Positions 5,630 through 13,335 of a DNA stretch of 15,879 nucleotides are shown here, in pieces (within the stretch, counting starts at the first letter, position 1; every line of letters starts with the position of its first letter). Origin of the DNA: an uncultured Oscillospiraceae bacterium (GTDB lineage: Bacteria; Bacillota; Clostridia; Oscillospirales; Acutalibacteraceae); assembly GCA_902478605.1 (NCBI GenBank), contig CABSLQ010000064.1:1-15879 (forward strand), written 5' to 3'. The translations under genes were made by a program, and so were the position numbers. A model generated the notes under the pieces. The model did no database searches and had not been told where the DNA came from. It saw only the letters and a program-made list of their open reading frames with translations.

Positions 5630-7456
5630 TTATCCTTTTTTCCTGGACGCTTCCTTCATGCGCTGTTCCCTGGACAGAATGCGCTTGCGCAGGCGGATGG
5701 ATTTGGGCGTTACCTCCACCAGCTCGTCGTCGTTGATGAATTCCAGCGACTGCTCGAGCGACAGGATGGTGGGGGGCGTGAGGCGCAGCGCCTCGTCCGA
5801 ACCGGCGGCACGCATATTGGTCACGTGCTTTTTCTTGCACACGTTGACCGTCACGTCTTCATTCTTGGGGGATTGGCCCACAATCATGCCCTCATATACC
5901 GGCAGCCCCGGTCCCACAAACAGCATGCCGCGATCCTGCGCATTGAACAGGCCGTAGCTGCTCGTTTCGCCCGACTCGAAGGCCACCAGGGAGCCCTGCA
6001 CGCGCTGGGCGATTTCCCCTTTGTATTCCTCGTACCCGTCAAATACGCTGTTCATGATGCCGTTGCCGTTGGTATCGGTCAAAAACTGCTGCCGATACCC
6101 CATGAGGCCGCGGGCCGGAATGCGGAATTCCAGATGGCTCACGCCGGTATCCCGGGTGCCCATGTTGACGATTTCCGCCTTGCGCGAGCCGAGCTTTTCC
6201 ATCACGGCGCCCACATACTGCTCGGGCACCTCGATCATCAGCAGCTCCATCGGTTCCAGCAGATGCCCTGCCTCGTCCCGCTTATAAATGACCTGCGGCC
6301 GGCTGACGGCGAATTCATACCCCTGCCGGCGCATGGTCTCGATTAAGATGGACAGATGCAGCTCGCCGCGGCCCGACACCTCAAAGGCGTCGGTGGTGTC
6401 GGTTTCCTTCACCCGCATGCTCACGTTGGTTTCCACCTCTTTAAACAGGCGGTCGCGCAGGTTGCGGCTGGTGACGAATTTGCCCTCCTGGCCGGCAAAG
6501 GGGCTGTTGTTGACCATAAACACCATCGAAATGGTAGGTTCATCAATGTGTACGAAGGGCAGCGGTTCCACACAGGCGGGGTCACACGCCGTCTCCCCGA
6601 TATTCAAATCGGCGATACCGGTCACCGCGATGATGTCGCCGAGCTTCGCCGTCTCATGCTCCACCCGGCTGAGCCCCTCAAACTGATAGAGCTTGCCGAT
6701 GCGCACGTTTTCCGTCGTGCCGTCCGTTTTGCACAGGGTGACAGACTGGCCGTTTTTCACCTGCCCGCGTTCCACGCGGCCGACGCCGATGCGCCCGGTA
6801 TAGTCGTCGTAATCGATGTTGGAGAACAAAATCTGCAGCGGCCCGTCGGGATCCCCTTCCGGCGCCGGCACATGCTGCAGAATCGCCTCAAACAGCGGGG
6901 TCATATCCCCCTCGCGGTCGTTCGGGTTAAGCGAAGCGTATCCGTCCCGCGCGGAGGCATACACGACGGGGAATTCCAGCTGGTCCTCATCCGCGCCGAG
7001 TTCGATGAACAGATCCAGCAGCTCGTCAATCACCTCGGCCGGCCGGGCGCCGTCGCGATCGATCTTATTGATAACCACCACCGGCTTTTTGCCGAGACCC
7101 AGCGCCTTTTTGAGCACAAACCGCGTCTGCGGCATGCAGCCCTCGAACGCATCGACCAGCAGCAGCACGCCGTCCACCATCAGCAGAATGCGCTCCACCT
7201 CACCGCCGAAATCGGCGTGGCCGGGCGTGTCCACAATGTTGATTTTGGTGTCACCGTACATGACCGCCGTGTTTTTCGCCAAAATGGTGATGCCGCGCTC
7301 CCGCTCAAGATCACCCGAGTCCATGACGCGCTCGGCCACCTGCTCGTTCGCGCGGAACACACCGCTCTGCCGCAGCAGCTGATCGACCAGGGTGGTTTTG
7401 CCATGATCGACGTGGGCGATGATGGCGATATTGCGGAGATCCTCTCTTTTTCCCAT
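5630..7456 (-). CDS. typA: Ribosome-associated translational GTPase TypA/BipA
   Basis: This 608-residue GTPase of the EF-G superfamily binds ribosomes and aids 50S assembly and stress or cold adaptation. All G motifs are intact: A-H-V-D-H-G-K-T-T (14-22), R-G-I-T (54-57), D-T-P-G-H (76-80), N-K-I-D (130-133) and S-A (168-169). The BipA-specific C-terminal portion follows, with E-V-S-G-R-G-E-L-H-L-S-I and R-G-L-M-G-Y-R. Length is normal. The ATG at 7456 gives the canonical M-G-K-R-E-D-L-R-N-I-A-I-I-A-H-V-D-H-G-K start and has TAGGAAG upstream. It appears to be a single-gene unit with its own promoter and a downstream terminator, though the preceding VanZ operon may read through into it. Confidence 0.98.
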   Translation of the reverse strand: MGKREDLRNIAIIAHVDHGKTTLVDQLLRQSGVFRANEQVAERVMDSGDLERERGITILAKNTAVMYGDTKINIVDTPGHADFGGEVERILLMVDGVLLLVDAFEGCMPQTRFVLKKALGLGKKPVVVINKIDRDGARPAEVIDELLDLFIELGADEDQLEFPVVYASARDGYASLNPNDREGDMTPLFEAILQHVPAPEGDPDGPLQILFSNIDYDDYTGRIGVGRVERGQVKNGQSVTLCKTDGTTENVRIGKLYQFEGLSRVEHETAKLGDIIAVTGIADLNIGETACDPACVEPLPFVHIDEPTISMVFMVNNSPFAGQEGKFVTSRNLRDRLFKEVETNVSMRVKETDTTDAFEVSGRGELHLSILIETMRRQGYEFAVSRPQVIYKRDEAGHLLEPMELLMIEVPEQYVGAVMEKLGSRKAEIVNMGTRDTGVSHLEFRIPARGLMGYRQQFLTDTNGNGIMNSVFDGYEEYKGEIAQRVQGSLVAFESGETSSYGLFNAQDRGMLFVGPGLPVYEGMIVGQSPKNEDVTVNVCKKKHVTNMRAAGSDEALRLTPPTILSLEQSLEFINDDELVEVTPKSIRLRKRILSREQRMKEASRKKG

Positions 7457-7506
7457 GCCCTAAAACTTCCTATCCTTGCTGTAGATTATCCGTACATAAC
7501 CGATTT

Positions 7507-7535
7507 AGTATACCACATTCTTCTTTTTTCTACAA
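7507..7535 (-). promoter_or_regulatory. Extended -10 promoter of typA
   Basis: On the - strand TTGTAG (7535-7530) is followed after 17 bp by TATACT (7512-7507). TGG directly before the -10 provides the TGn extended -10 element. Transcription would start near 7500, giving a leader of about 44 nt. The layout is nearly the same as the promoter at 11430-11458. Confidence 0.82.
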
Positions 7536-7558
7536 GTCCCGCCTCTCGGGCGAATGGT

Positions 7559-8233
7559 TCATGCTTTTACCAGACGGGCGGCCCATCGCCTGACAGGCGG
7601 GATATGCGCCAGGCCATAAACAGCCGCCGCCCCCGCCAAATTGAGGATCAGATCGTCGATATCGCAAACGCCCGTGCCGGTGGCCAGCTGTATCAGCTCC
7701 ACCAGCACGATGGCCGCCGTCATCGCGAGGAAAAAGGCCCAAAACCGGCGCAGGCGCCGGAACAGCAGGGGAAGAAACACCCCGCACGGCGCAAAGGCGG
7801 CGAGATTGCCGCCGATGTTTACCGCCGCCTGGGACAGCGCCCCCATATCCCACTCCGCCCAATTCAAATAGGACCAGATGGTCGCAAAAGGGCGCCAATT
7901 CACCCCCTGCTTCCAGCGTGCCGCCAAATCCCGAAAGGCCCAGTTTGTCCGTCCGGAAAACCCGTTGCCGAACAGCAGAAAGAGCAGCACCAGCAGGTAC
8001 AGGCAGAACAGCAGCCATATCGTCACCCGCACAATTTTCCCCCGTTTTTCGGGCCGGCCGTGCGCGAAAATCACGCCCGCGCCGATAATGGCCGCCGCAC
8101 CGCCCGCGCCAAGCAGCAGCTTAATCACCATGGTCGTGGCGGGCCCGCCTCCCGTCCAGGCCAGCGCCAGCAAAAACAACAGCCCGGCGGCCAGATAGAG
8201 AATTCCGGCCGCTATTTTTCTTCGTACCCCCAT
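7559..8233 (-). CDS. VanZ-family membrane protein
   Basis: This 224-residue integral membrane protein has the VanZ-like signature. It includes N-W-R-P-F-A-T-I (112-119), N-I-G-G-N-x-x-x-F-x-P-x-G (139-151), E-L-I-Q (179-182) and D-I-D-D-L-I-L-N (191-198). Five to six hydrophobic segments are visible (about 8-27, 33-55, 70-89, 136-157, 164-184 and 194-210). VanZ itself raises teicoplanin resistance, but most relatives are of unknown function in the envelope, so no resistance role is claimed. The ATG at 8233 is chosen over a GTG 15 bases upstream, because GAGGAGG lies 6-7 bases before the ATG and inside the longer version. It starts 11 bp after the DUF6320 gene ends and closes the four-gene operon. 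Confidence 0.88.
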   Translation of the reverse strand: MGVRRKIAAGILYLAAGLLFLLALAWTGGGPATTMVIKLLLGAGGAAAIIGAGVIFAHGRPEKRGKIVRVTIWLLFCLYLLVLLFLLFGNGFSGRTNWAFRDLAARWKQGVNWRPFATIWSYLNWAEWDMGALSQAAVNIGGNLAAFAPCGVFLPLLFRRLRRFWAFFLAMTAAIVLVELIQLATGTGVCDIDDLILNLAGAAAVYGLAHIPPVRRWAARLVKA

Positions 8234-8244
8234 GATTATCCTCC

Positions 8245-8952
8245 TCACAGATGCAGCCGCTTGCGCATCTCATTTTTGAAATGCCGGCGCCGATCGAGCA
8301 CCAGCGCCAGCAGCGCCAACAGCAGGCAGGGAATGGATACGATGAGGGACCAGACAAGCTGGAACTGCCCCTTGAGATAGAAATTCACCGTGGTTTCGAT
8401 CCCGGTAAGCAGCAGCGGCGTGGTGGCGAGGGCCAGCGCCACCTGACGGAACCGGCCGTGGATACACTTGGAGGACAGCAGATAATTGAGGACAAACAGC
8501 GCGAGGATCAGCATCACGATGGGCAGGGCCAGATGCAAAAACCAGTCGCCGTGGGCCGCAAAGTGCTCCACCAGATACAGGTAACCCAGCACCGCACCCG
8601 TGTCCAGCACCGCACCCACCAGGACCGGATGCCGGCGGAAAAAGAGGGCGGGCACGATGAACACCCACAGCATGGCCATGGCCCCCACCACCAGCATGGA
8701 CCACCCGGACCCGGGCGTATACGCGAGATCACAGGCCAGGCAGGTGATGGCGGGCAGCGCCAGCACCAGCGAAACGAGGGCGGCGATGAAGCCCCGGTTA
8801 TCGGTCGGCTCAAACAGATCGATGCGCGACGGGAAAGGGCGCGGCGCCTTGGGATCGAACGGCTGCCGCGGATTGTATACCTCGGTATGGCACAGGGGGC
8901 AGGCGTGCTCCGACGCGGCGAGCTCCACCCCGCAGTTGACACAATAGGACAT
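8245..8952 (-). CDS. Zinc-ribbon membrane protein (DUF6320 type)
   Basis: This 235-residue protein starts with a four-cysteine zinc ribbon, C4-V-N-C7 and C18-P-L-C21. A proline-rich linker (about 27-42) follows, then some six membrane helices (about 54-75, 84-105, 108-128, 138-158, 168-186 and 198-220) and a basic C-terminus. It matches my recollection of the clostridial DUF6320 family, which often sits beside an alcohol-acetyltransferase-like protein and an alpha/beta hydrolase. The biochemical role is unknown. The ATG is preceded by GAAGGTG. It lies 27 bp after the acyltransferase and 11 bp before the VanZ gene. The ribbon should face the cytoplasm and could dock a partner protein, but that is inference. 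Confidence 0.82.
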   Translation of the reverse strand: MSYCVNCGVELAASEHACPLCHTEVYNPRQPFDPKAPRPFPSRIDLFEPTDNRGFIAALVSLVLALPAITCLACDLAYTPGSGWSMLVVGAMAMLWVFIVPALFFRRHPVLVGAVLDTGAVLGYLYLVEHFAAHGDWFLHLALPIVMLILALFVLNYLLSSKCIHGRFRQVALALATTPLLLTGIETTVNFYLKGQFQLVWSLIVSIPCLLLALLALVLDRRRHFKNEMRKRLHL

Positions 8953-8979
8953 GCAAACACCTTCTTACTTACCTGCCGG

Positions 8980-10254
8980 TTAATCCCGGTTGCTTTCGAT
9001 GCGCACGGGTATGCCCCTCTTCACCAGTTCGGTGAAGAACAGGCGCTCGATATCGGTCTCCTCCACGGTGGAGGTGATGGTAAAAACGAGCCGGTCGCCA
9101 TAGCTCACCGCCGTGGCCCCATGGCCGTTGAACCGCTGTGCCCCCATCATAAAATCGAACCGTTCGACATAGGGGGCCATCGATTCGGGCACCGTCTGCC
9201 GTCCCAGGTTGGAAAAGCCAATGGAATAGCGGCTTTCCCCGTAGAGACGGTAGGCCAGGCTCATGGCAATATTTTTGATAAAAAGCGGCACGGCGCGCAT
9301 CGCCGCATTCTGCTCGTTGCCCACGTTGGCCGAGAGCACCGCGTTGAGGTATTTTTCATTCAGGCGCAGCCGCATGAAATGATGGATATGCTGCACCATT
9401 TCCTCAAAGGTATACTCGCCGTAGCTCGGGTCCACCCCCGGGTTGACGAAAAGGGCAAAGTTGCGCACCGTTTTGGAGGGATAAAAGGCCCGCATATTGA
9501 TGGGCACGCTGATTTTAACCGGATACAGCCGGTGGTTTCCTTCCGTCTTCTGGTACACATAAAACGCATGGCAAAGCGCCCCCGCCAGGTACTCGTTGAT
9601 GGTGACCCCCATCGCCCTGGCCCGTTCGTGCACCGCCTCCACCGGCATCAGCCCGGTGATGATATGCAGCGTGGGGGCCGGCTCCCGCGTCATGTGGGGG
9701 TGATAGGCCTTTTCCTCTTTGCGGCTTTCGATGTGCCGGAAGCGGGCGTACTTGCTGTGGCTGTCCTCCATCTCCTCCTCCCGCGGCTCTTCGGCGCAGT
9801 CGAGCATTCCCTCGCCCGGCAGTACGGGGTACCCGGCCAGCTGCAGATACCGGCCGGCGAGCGTTTTGAGAAAAATCATCGCCCCGGTGCCGTCCGCCAG
9901 CGAGTGGAACAGCTCCACCGCGATGCGGCACCGGTCATAGCGTACCCGGAAGCAGTAGCCGCCGTTTTCCCCCTTCTCCAGCTTTTTGCAGGGATTGGCC
10001 ACATCCGGCTCCACCTGCGGCACATGCTCACCGCTGTCCAGATAATACCAGAACAGTCCCCGCCGCAGCGACAGGCAGAAGGTGGGTATGCGCCGCACCG
10101 TTTCCTCCAGCGCCCGCTGCAGCCGCACGGGGTCAATGGTTTCACGCAGTGTCACGCTCACGCGGAACATGGAGGCCCATTGGCGGGACATCACCGCCGG
10201 ATAGATCTTGGCCGAATTGTCCAGCCGGTACCAGTCTTTTTTGGCTTCGCTCAA
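8980..10254 (-). CDS. HxxxDG acyltransferase (alcohol acetyltransferase/PapA-like)
   Basis: This 424-residue protein belongs to the CoA-dependent acyltransferase superfamily, which shares the condensation-domain fold. The catalytic motif is H117-S-L-A-D121-G122. It most resembles the proteins annotated as alcohol acetyltransferase in clostridia, with a D-W-Y-R-L-D-N-S-A-K-I-Y-P start (7-19) and a structural P-x-N-M-R motif in the second half (P-I-N-M-R-A-F-Y). The acceptor alcohol and acyl donor are unknown. It begins with TTG at 10254, overlapping the TGA of the upstream hydrolase. The start is accepted because the conserved N-terminal motif begins at residue 7, before the first internal ATG (codon 22), and a GGAGAGG lies upstream. 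No signal peptide or membrane helix is seen, so it is probably cytoplasmic or membrane-associated. Confidence 0.85.
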   Translation of the reverse strand: MSEAKKDWYRLDNSAKIYPAVMSRQWASMFRVSVTLRETIDPVRLQRALEETVRRIPTFCLSLRRGLFWYYLDSGEHVPQVEPDVANPCKKLEKGENGGYCFRVRYDRCRIAVELFHSLADGTGAMIFLKTLAGRYLQLAGYPVLPGEGMLDCAEEPREEEMEDSHSKYARFRHIESRKEEKAYHPHMTREPAPTLHIITGLMPVEAVHERARAMGVTINEYLAGALCHAFYVYQKTEGNHRLYPVKISVPINMRAFYPSKTVRNFALFVNPGVDPSYGEYTFEEMVQHIHHFMRLRLNEKYLNAVLSANVGNEQNAAMRAVPLFIKNIAMSLAYRLYGESRYSIGFSNLGRQTVPESMAPYVERFDFMMGAQRFNGHGATAVSYGDRLVFTITSTVEETDIERLFFTELVKRGIPVRIESNRD

Positions 10255-11396
10255 GGACCGTCCACCCTCTCCGGCTTCTCTTCCCGTTCTTCAAAGCGAT
10301 AGATAAGCTCCCCGTCGCGCTCCACCGTGCCGAGGAACATCTCAAGCGGCCGCACCCATATGCCGTGATCGCCGTACAGCTGCTGATAAACCACCATTTC
10401 CTCGAGCGTTTCGCTGTGCCGCGCCACGGACAGCACCCGATAGTCCCGGCCCTTGAAATGCCGATAGACCGCCCCCGGGTGGATCTCCCGCTTTTTCAGC
10501 CCGCCGATTTCCAGCTGGGTGTGAAAGAACCATTGGATTTTCCGAATGGCCGTGCGGGCCTCTTCCACATCGAACATGTGCCACACATGCCACATGCCCT
10601 CGTATATATCGATGTCCACCGGCACCCCCTGCGCCTCCATGCGCAGGGCCAGCTCGCACGAATCGTCAAGCAGTACTTCGGCGCTTCCCACATGAATGAG
10701 CACCGGCGGAAACCCGGTGAAATTCCCGTAAAGCGGCGAGATATACGGCGTTTTCAAATCCTTGCCGCCCGCATACAGCAGCGCCATCTCGCGGAGGTTT
10801 TCACTGGAAATAAGCGGATCGATCCCCGTGTTGCTGTAATGGGAATCGAGGCTTTCGGTCAGATCGGTCCAGGGGGAGAGCACCGCCGCCGCGGCCGGCA
10901 GCGCCCGCCCCTGATCGCGCAGGGCCATGATCAGCGACAACGACAGCCCGCCGCCGGCCGAATCGCCGCACAATACGATATCCTCTGCCCCATACCCCTC
11001 GCCGATCAGATAGTCGAAGGCCTTTATCGCGTCCTCCAGCGCCGCCGGATACGGGTGCTCGGGCGCCAGACGGTAATCGTATGCAAAAACCGGCAGACGG
11101 CACTGTTCGGCCAGCCGGCAGATAAGCGGCTCATGGGTGGAGGGGGAACCGGATACATACGCACCGCCATGGGTATACAGTACCACCTTGTGCGCGATCG
11201 CCTGAGCAGGGACGGCCCATTGACCCGCCAGGGGACAATCCGCCGGCGCCGGCTTCAGCTCCACCGATTTGTTTTTGGGATGGATATACCGGAGCATTTC
11301 CAGTCCCTTGCGCTGCGCGGCGATGTCCGCCCCGGCGATCAACGGCCGTATGCTTTTCATGGTGCCGATGAGCAGCTTGCTTTTTATGCTTGGCAT
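10251..11396 (-). CDS. HSL-type alpha/beta hydrolase fused to DUF1653
   Basis: This 381-residue protein has two parts. Residues 1-300 are an esterase/lipase of the hormone-sensitive-lipase family. It has an oxyanion motif H76-G-G-A-Y-V-S-G, nucleophile elbow G144-D-S146-A-G-G, and a likely acid E240 in V-G-S-A-E-V-L-L-D-D. The catalytic H270 lies in G-M-W-H. Residues about 306-369 are a DUF1653 domain (P-G-A-V-Y-R-H-F-K-G, then R-H-S-E-T-L-E-E-M-V-V-Y and W-V-R-P-L-E-M-F), usually a separate protein of about 70 residues. The catalytic machinery looks complete; the substrate is unknown. The ATG follows GGGAGG with 6-base spacing. It is the first gene of the operon and overlaps the TTG of the acyltransferase. 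Confidence 0.9.
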   Translation of the reverse strand: MPSIKSKLLIGTMKSIRPLIAGADIAAQRKGLEMLRYIHPKNKSVELKPAPADCPLAGQWAVPAQAIAHKVVLYTHGGAYVSGSPSTHEPLICRLAEQCRLPVFAYDYRLAPEHPYPAALEDAIKAFDYLIGEGYGAEDIVLCGDSAGGGLSLSLIMALRDQGRALPAAAAVLSPWTDLTESLDSHYSNTGIDPLISSENLREMALLYAGGKDLKTPYISPLYGNFTGFPPVLIHVGSAEVLLDDSCELALRMEAQGVPVDIDIYEGMWHVWHMFDVEEARTAIRKIQWFFHTQLEIGGLKKREIHPGAVYRHFKGRDYRVLSVARHSETLEEMVVYQQLYGDHGIWVRPLEMFLGTVERDGELIYRFEEREEKPERVDGP

Positions 11397-11429
11397 ACCT
11401 AGCCTCCCGCTTCTTTCATTCTATAATAC

Positions 11430-11458
11430 AGTATAGCAAAATTTCCCCGTCTGTACAA
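11430..11458 (-). promoter_or_regulatory. Extended -10 promoter of the hydrolase-acyltransferase operon
   Basis: On the - strand TTGTAC (11458-11453) and TATACT (11435-11430) are 17 bp apart. TGC immediately before the -10 forms an extended -10 element. Transcription would start near 11423, about 27 nt before the hydrolase ATG. The -35 lies only 8 bp from the T tract of the upstream terminator. Confidence 0.82.
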
Positions 11459-11466
11459 CCGGGCCC

Positions 11467-11503
11467 AAAAAGCCGGCAGGGAACCGATGGTTCCCTGCCG
11501 GCT
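11467..11503 (-). terminator. Strong terminator of the M23 peptidase gene
   Basis: Arms 11503-11489 and 11485-11471 pair perfectly over 15 bp around a 3-nt loop. On the - strand they are followed by TTTT (complement of 11470-11467). The structure begins 4 bp after the peptidase stop codon and separates this gene from the operon to the left. Confidence 0.93.
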
Positions 11504-11507
11504 CTGT

Positions 11508-13241
11508 TTATTTCTTCAGATAGTTCATGGGGTTGACCGCGCTGCCGCCTTTCAGAAGCTCAAAATGCAGATGATAGCCCTCGCTGTTGCCGGTGTTGCC
11601 GACCCAGCCGATGAGCTGCCCCTGCGCCACCTTCTGTCCGACCTTGACGTTAATCTTCTCGCAGTGGGCGTACCGGGTGCGGTAGCCGTTTCCGTGATCA
11701 ATCACCACATAATACCCATATCCCTGGCCCCACGAGCTGGTGCTGTTGGCCTCCACGACACGGCCGCCGTCCGCTGCCACAATGGCCTGGCCCTTAATGC
11801 CGCTCTGGGAAATGTCGATGCCCTTGTGCAGCTTCCCGTTACGCGTGCCAAAGCCCGAGTATACATTGGTGAAGCCCGGCACCGGCCATATGAATTTGCC
11901 CGTCGCTATCCCGTCGCCCAGCGTGGTGCCCGCCGCGTATTTCTTCGCGCCGATCACGGTGACCTGGGTCACCGGCTGCTGGGTTACCTCGGAAGCCACC
12001 ACCGTGCGCGACTGTTCCACGCCGTCGATCAGGGTCACTTCCGCCGTCACGCGGCGGGTTCCGTTTTTCCCTGCCGTGCGCACCGCTTCATACCCCAGGC
12101 ACAGGGAGCTGTCCTCCACCGTCTTGGATTCGAAGGCGATGGTCTCGTCATAGGTGACGGTCCGGATCAGCTGCACCTGCAGCACGGGCTGCGCCTGCCG
12201 CACCAGCAGCTCCTGTCCGACGGTGACCAGATCGGTCTGCTGCACCGCGGGATTCAGCGTGCGCAGCTCGTCGAGCGTCATGTTATGCGTCTGCGCAATA
12301 CGGCTCAGCGTATCCCCGCTGCGCACGGTGGCCGTCTGATTCTCCTCGGGTGCTTCCACCAGCCGCGTTTTCATCGTATCCGCATCGACCAGGGAGGAAA
12401 TGGGATACAGCCCTTCCACCACCTCCACCGTTTGGGCGAAGGCCGCCCGCTCGCTGGAAGCGTCGGTTATCACCGCGTTTAAAAGGCCGTCCAGCAGCCC
12501 GTCCAGCTCGGTGCGGGATTCCATAGTTCCCATGAACACCCCGTCCACATACAGGCCGCAGGCCTCGGCGATGGAATCGCCGGCGGAACGCAGAATTTCA
12601 TCGCACAGCGTGCTCTCGTCGAGCATATTGTCTTTGGAAACGAGCGCCAGCGTCAGCTTGGGCGTCTGTTCAAAGCCGATGGATTCATCGGCGTTCAGAA
12701 CACGCTGCGCCGCCATATTGGCGGCCGTTTCATAGACGCCCTCGTCCTCGATATACCCAAGCGTCTGCCCGTTATACTCGAGGGCCAGGCCGAAGGTGCG
12801 CGTGCTCCAGAACTGCACCGTCAGTGCCAGCACCAGCACCGCGGCGGCCGGCGCGGCCAGGTTGCCGAAGGCGGCCAGCGCCCGGCGATGCCGCCGCACC
12901 GCCCTGGCCGGCAGGGAAAGCGCCGTCTTCACGGTATGCCCGGCCCCCTCCCGGCGGGCCTGCGCGAGCAGGCTGCCCGCCATGCCGAAGCCCTCCCGCA
13001 TCCGGCGGCATTCCCCGGCCGCCGCCCGCACATGCCGCAGGACCAGCCTGTCCGCCGTTAAACAAAGCCCCCGTTTTACCGGCTTAAGGCCGCGGTACAT
13101 ACGCCGTTTTACAAACCGGGCAAGACGCACGGTCTGAATGCCGGTGCCATAACAAAAACGGTAACACCGATCATACAGGAGTTCCAAACGGCCGCCCCGC
13201 CTGTCCGATTTCGCGTTATGCGGCATACTGCCGTTGTGCAT
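11508..13241 (-). CDS. Membrane-anchored LysM-G5-M23 peptidoglycan endopeptidase
   Basis: This 577-residue protein is a cell-wall hydrolase. A long, arginine-rich cytoplasmic N-terminus (1-123) precedes one membrane helix (about 124-146). The rest would be outside: an alpha-helical linker, a LysM domain (about 303-347, V-R-S-G-D-T-L-S-R-I-A), a G5 domain (about 354-432) and a C-terminal M23/LytM peptidase (about 460-573). The zinc ligands are present: H472 and D476 in H-K-G-I-D, H526 in Y-A-H, and H559 in H-L-H-F. It should cut peptide cross-links of peptidoglycan and is typical of Firmicutes growth or sporulation hydrolases. The ATG at 13241 has AAAGGATG upstream; ATG at codon 6 lacks a ribosome site. 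It stands alone, divergent from the DUF4474 gene, with a WalR-box-like motif in its leader. Confidence 0.92.
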   Translation of the reverse strand: MHNGSMPHNAKSDRRGGRLELLYDRCYRFCYGTGIQTVRLARFVKRRMYRGLKPVKRGLCLTADRLVLRHVRAAAGECRRMREGFGMAGSLLAQARREGAGHTVKTALSLPARAVRRHRRALAAFGNLAAPAAAVLVLALTVQFWSTRTFGLALEYNGQTLGYIEDEGVYETAANMAAQRVLNADESIGFEQTPKLTLALVSKDNMLDESTLCDEILRSAGDSIAEACGLYVDGVFMGTMESRTELDGLLDGLLNAVITDASSERAAFAQTVEVVEGLYPISSLVDADTMKTRLVEAPEENQTATVRSGDTLSRIAQTHNMTLDELRTLNPAVQQTDLVTVGQELLVRQAQPVLQVQLIRTVTYDETIAFESKTVEDSSLCLGYEAVRTAGKNGTRRVTAEVTLIDGVEQSRTVVASEVTQQPVTQVTVIGAKKYAAGTTLGDGIATGKFIWPVPGFTNVYSGFGTRNGKLHKGIDISQSGIKGQAIVAADGGRVVEANSTSSWGQGYGYYVVIDHGNGYRTRYAHCEKINVKVGQKVAQGQLIGWVGNTGNSEGYHLHFELLKGGSAVNPMNYLKK

Positions 13242-13278
13242 GGAATCACATCCTTTGTTTGGATATCCCGCCCCAAAA

Positions 13279-13295
13279 ATTACAAAGTTGTAACA
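13279..13295 (-). promoter_or_regulatory. WalR-box-like operator
   Basis: On the - strand this reads TGTTAC-AACTT-TGTAAT, which fits the published WalR (YycF) box of two TGTWAH hexamers spaced by 5 bp. WalR controls cell-wall hydrolase genes, and the adjacent gene is an M23 peptidase. The site lies downstream of the likely transcription start, which would suit repression. It also contains a perfect palindrome, TTACAA-AG-TTGTAA (13280-13293), so another dimeric regulator is an alternative. Confidence 0.5.
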
Positions 13296-13307
13296 TTTAC
13301 AGTTTTT

Positions 13308-13335
13308 ATTATACCGAAAAGTTACAAGTTTGCAA
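13308..13335 (-). promoter_or_regulatory. Sigma-A promoter of the M23 peptidase gene
   Basis: On the - strand TTGCAA (13335-13330) and a perfect TATAAT (13313-13308) are 16 bp apart. Transcription would start near 13301, giving a leader of about 60 nt. The -35 lies inside a palindrome-like element at 13322-13335 (TTACAA-GT-TTGCAA), similar to the one at 13280-13293. Confidence 0.7.

Noticed and set aside
7536..7558. Hairpin-like CGCC/GGCG after the VanZ gene as a terminator
   Set aside because: The stem is only 4 bp and on the - strand it is followed by an A-rich, not T-rich, run.
7559..8233. Glycopeptide (teicoplanin) resistance from the VanZ-like gene
   Set aside because: No other van genes are present; most VanZ-like proteins are of unknown function.
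4814..8380. Long + strand open frames opposite comEC, typA and vanZ
   Set aside because: They mirror conserved - strand genes in a GC-rich genome and show the same low-complexity composition; none has a convincing ribosome site or family motif.
8251..10302. Very long + strand open frame (683 codons) opposite the DUF6320 and acyltransferase genes
   Set aside because: It is antisense to two recognisable proteins, and its translation is rich in H, Q, R and G, as expected from the complement of GC-rich codons. It has no family similarity.
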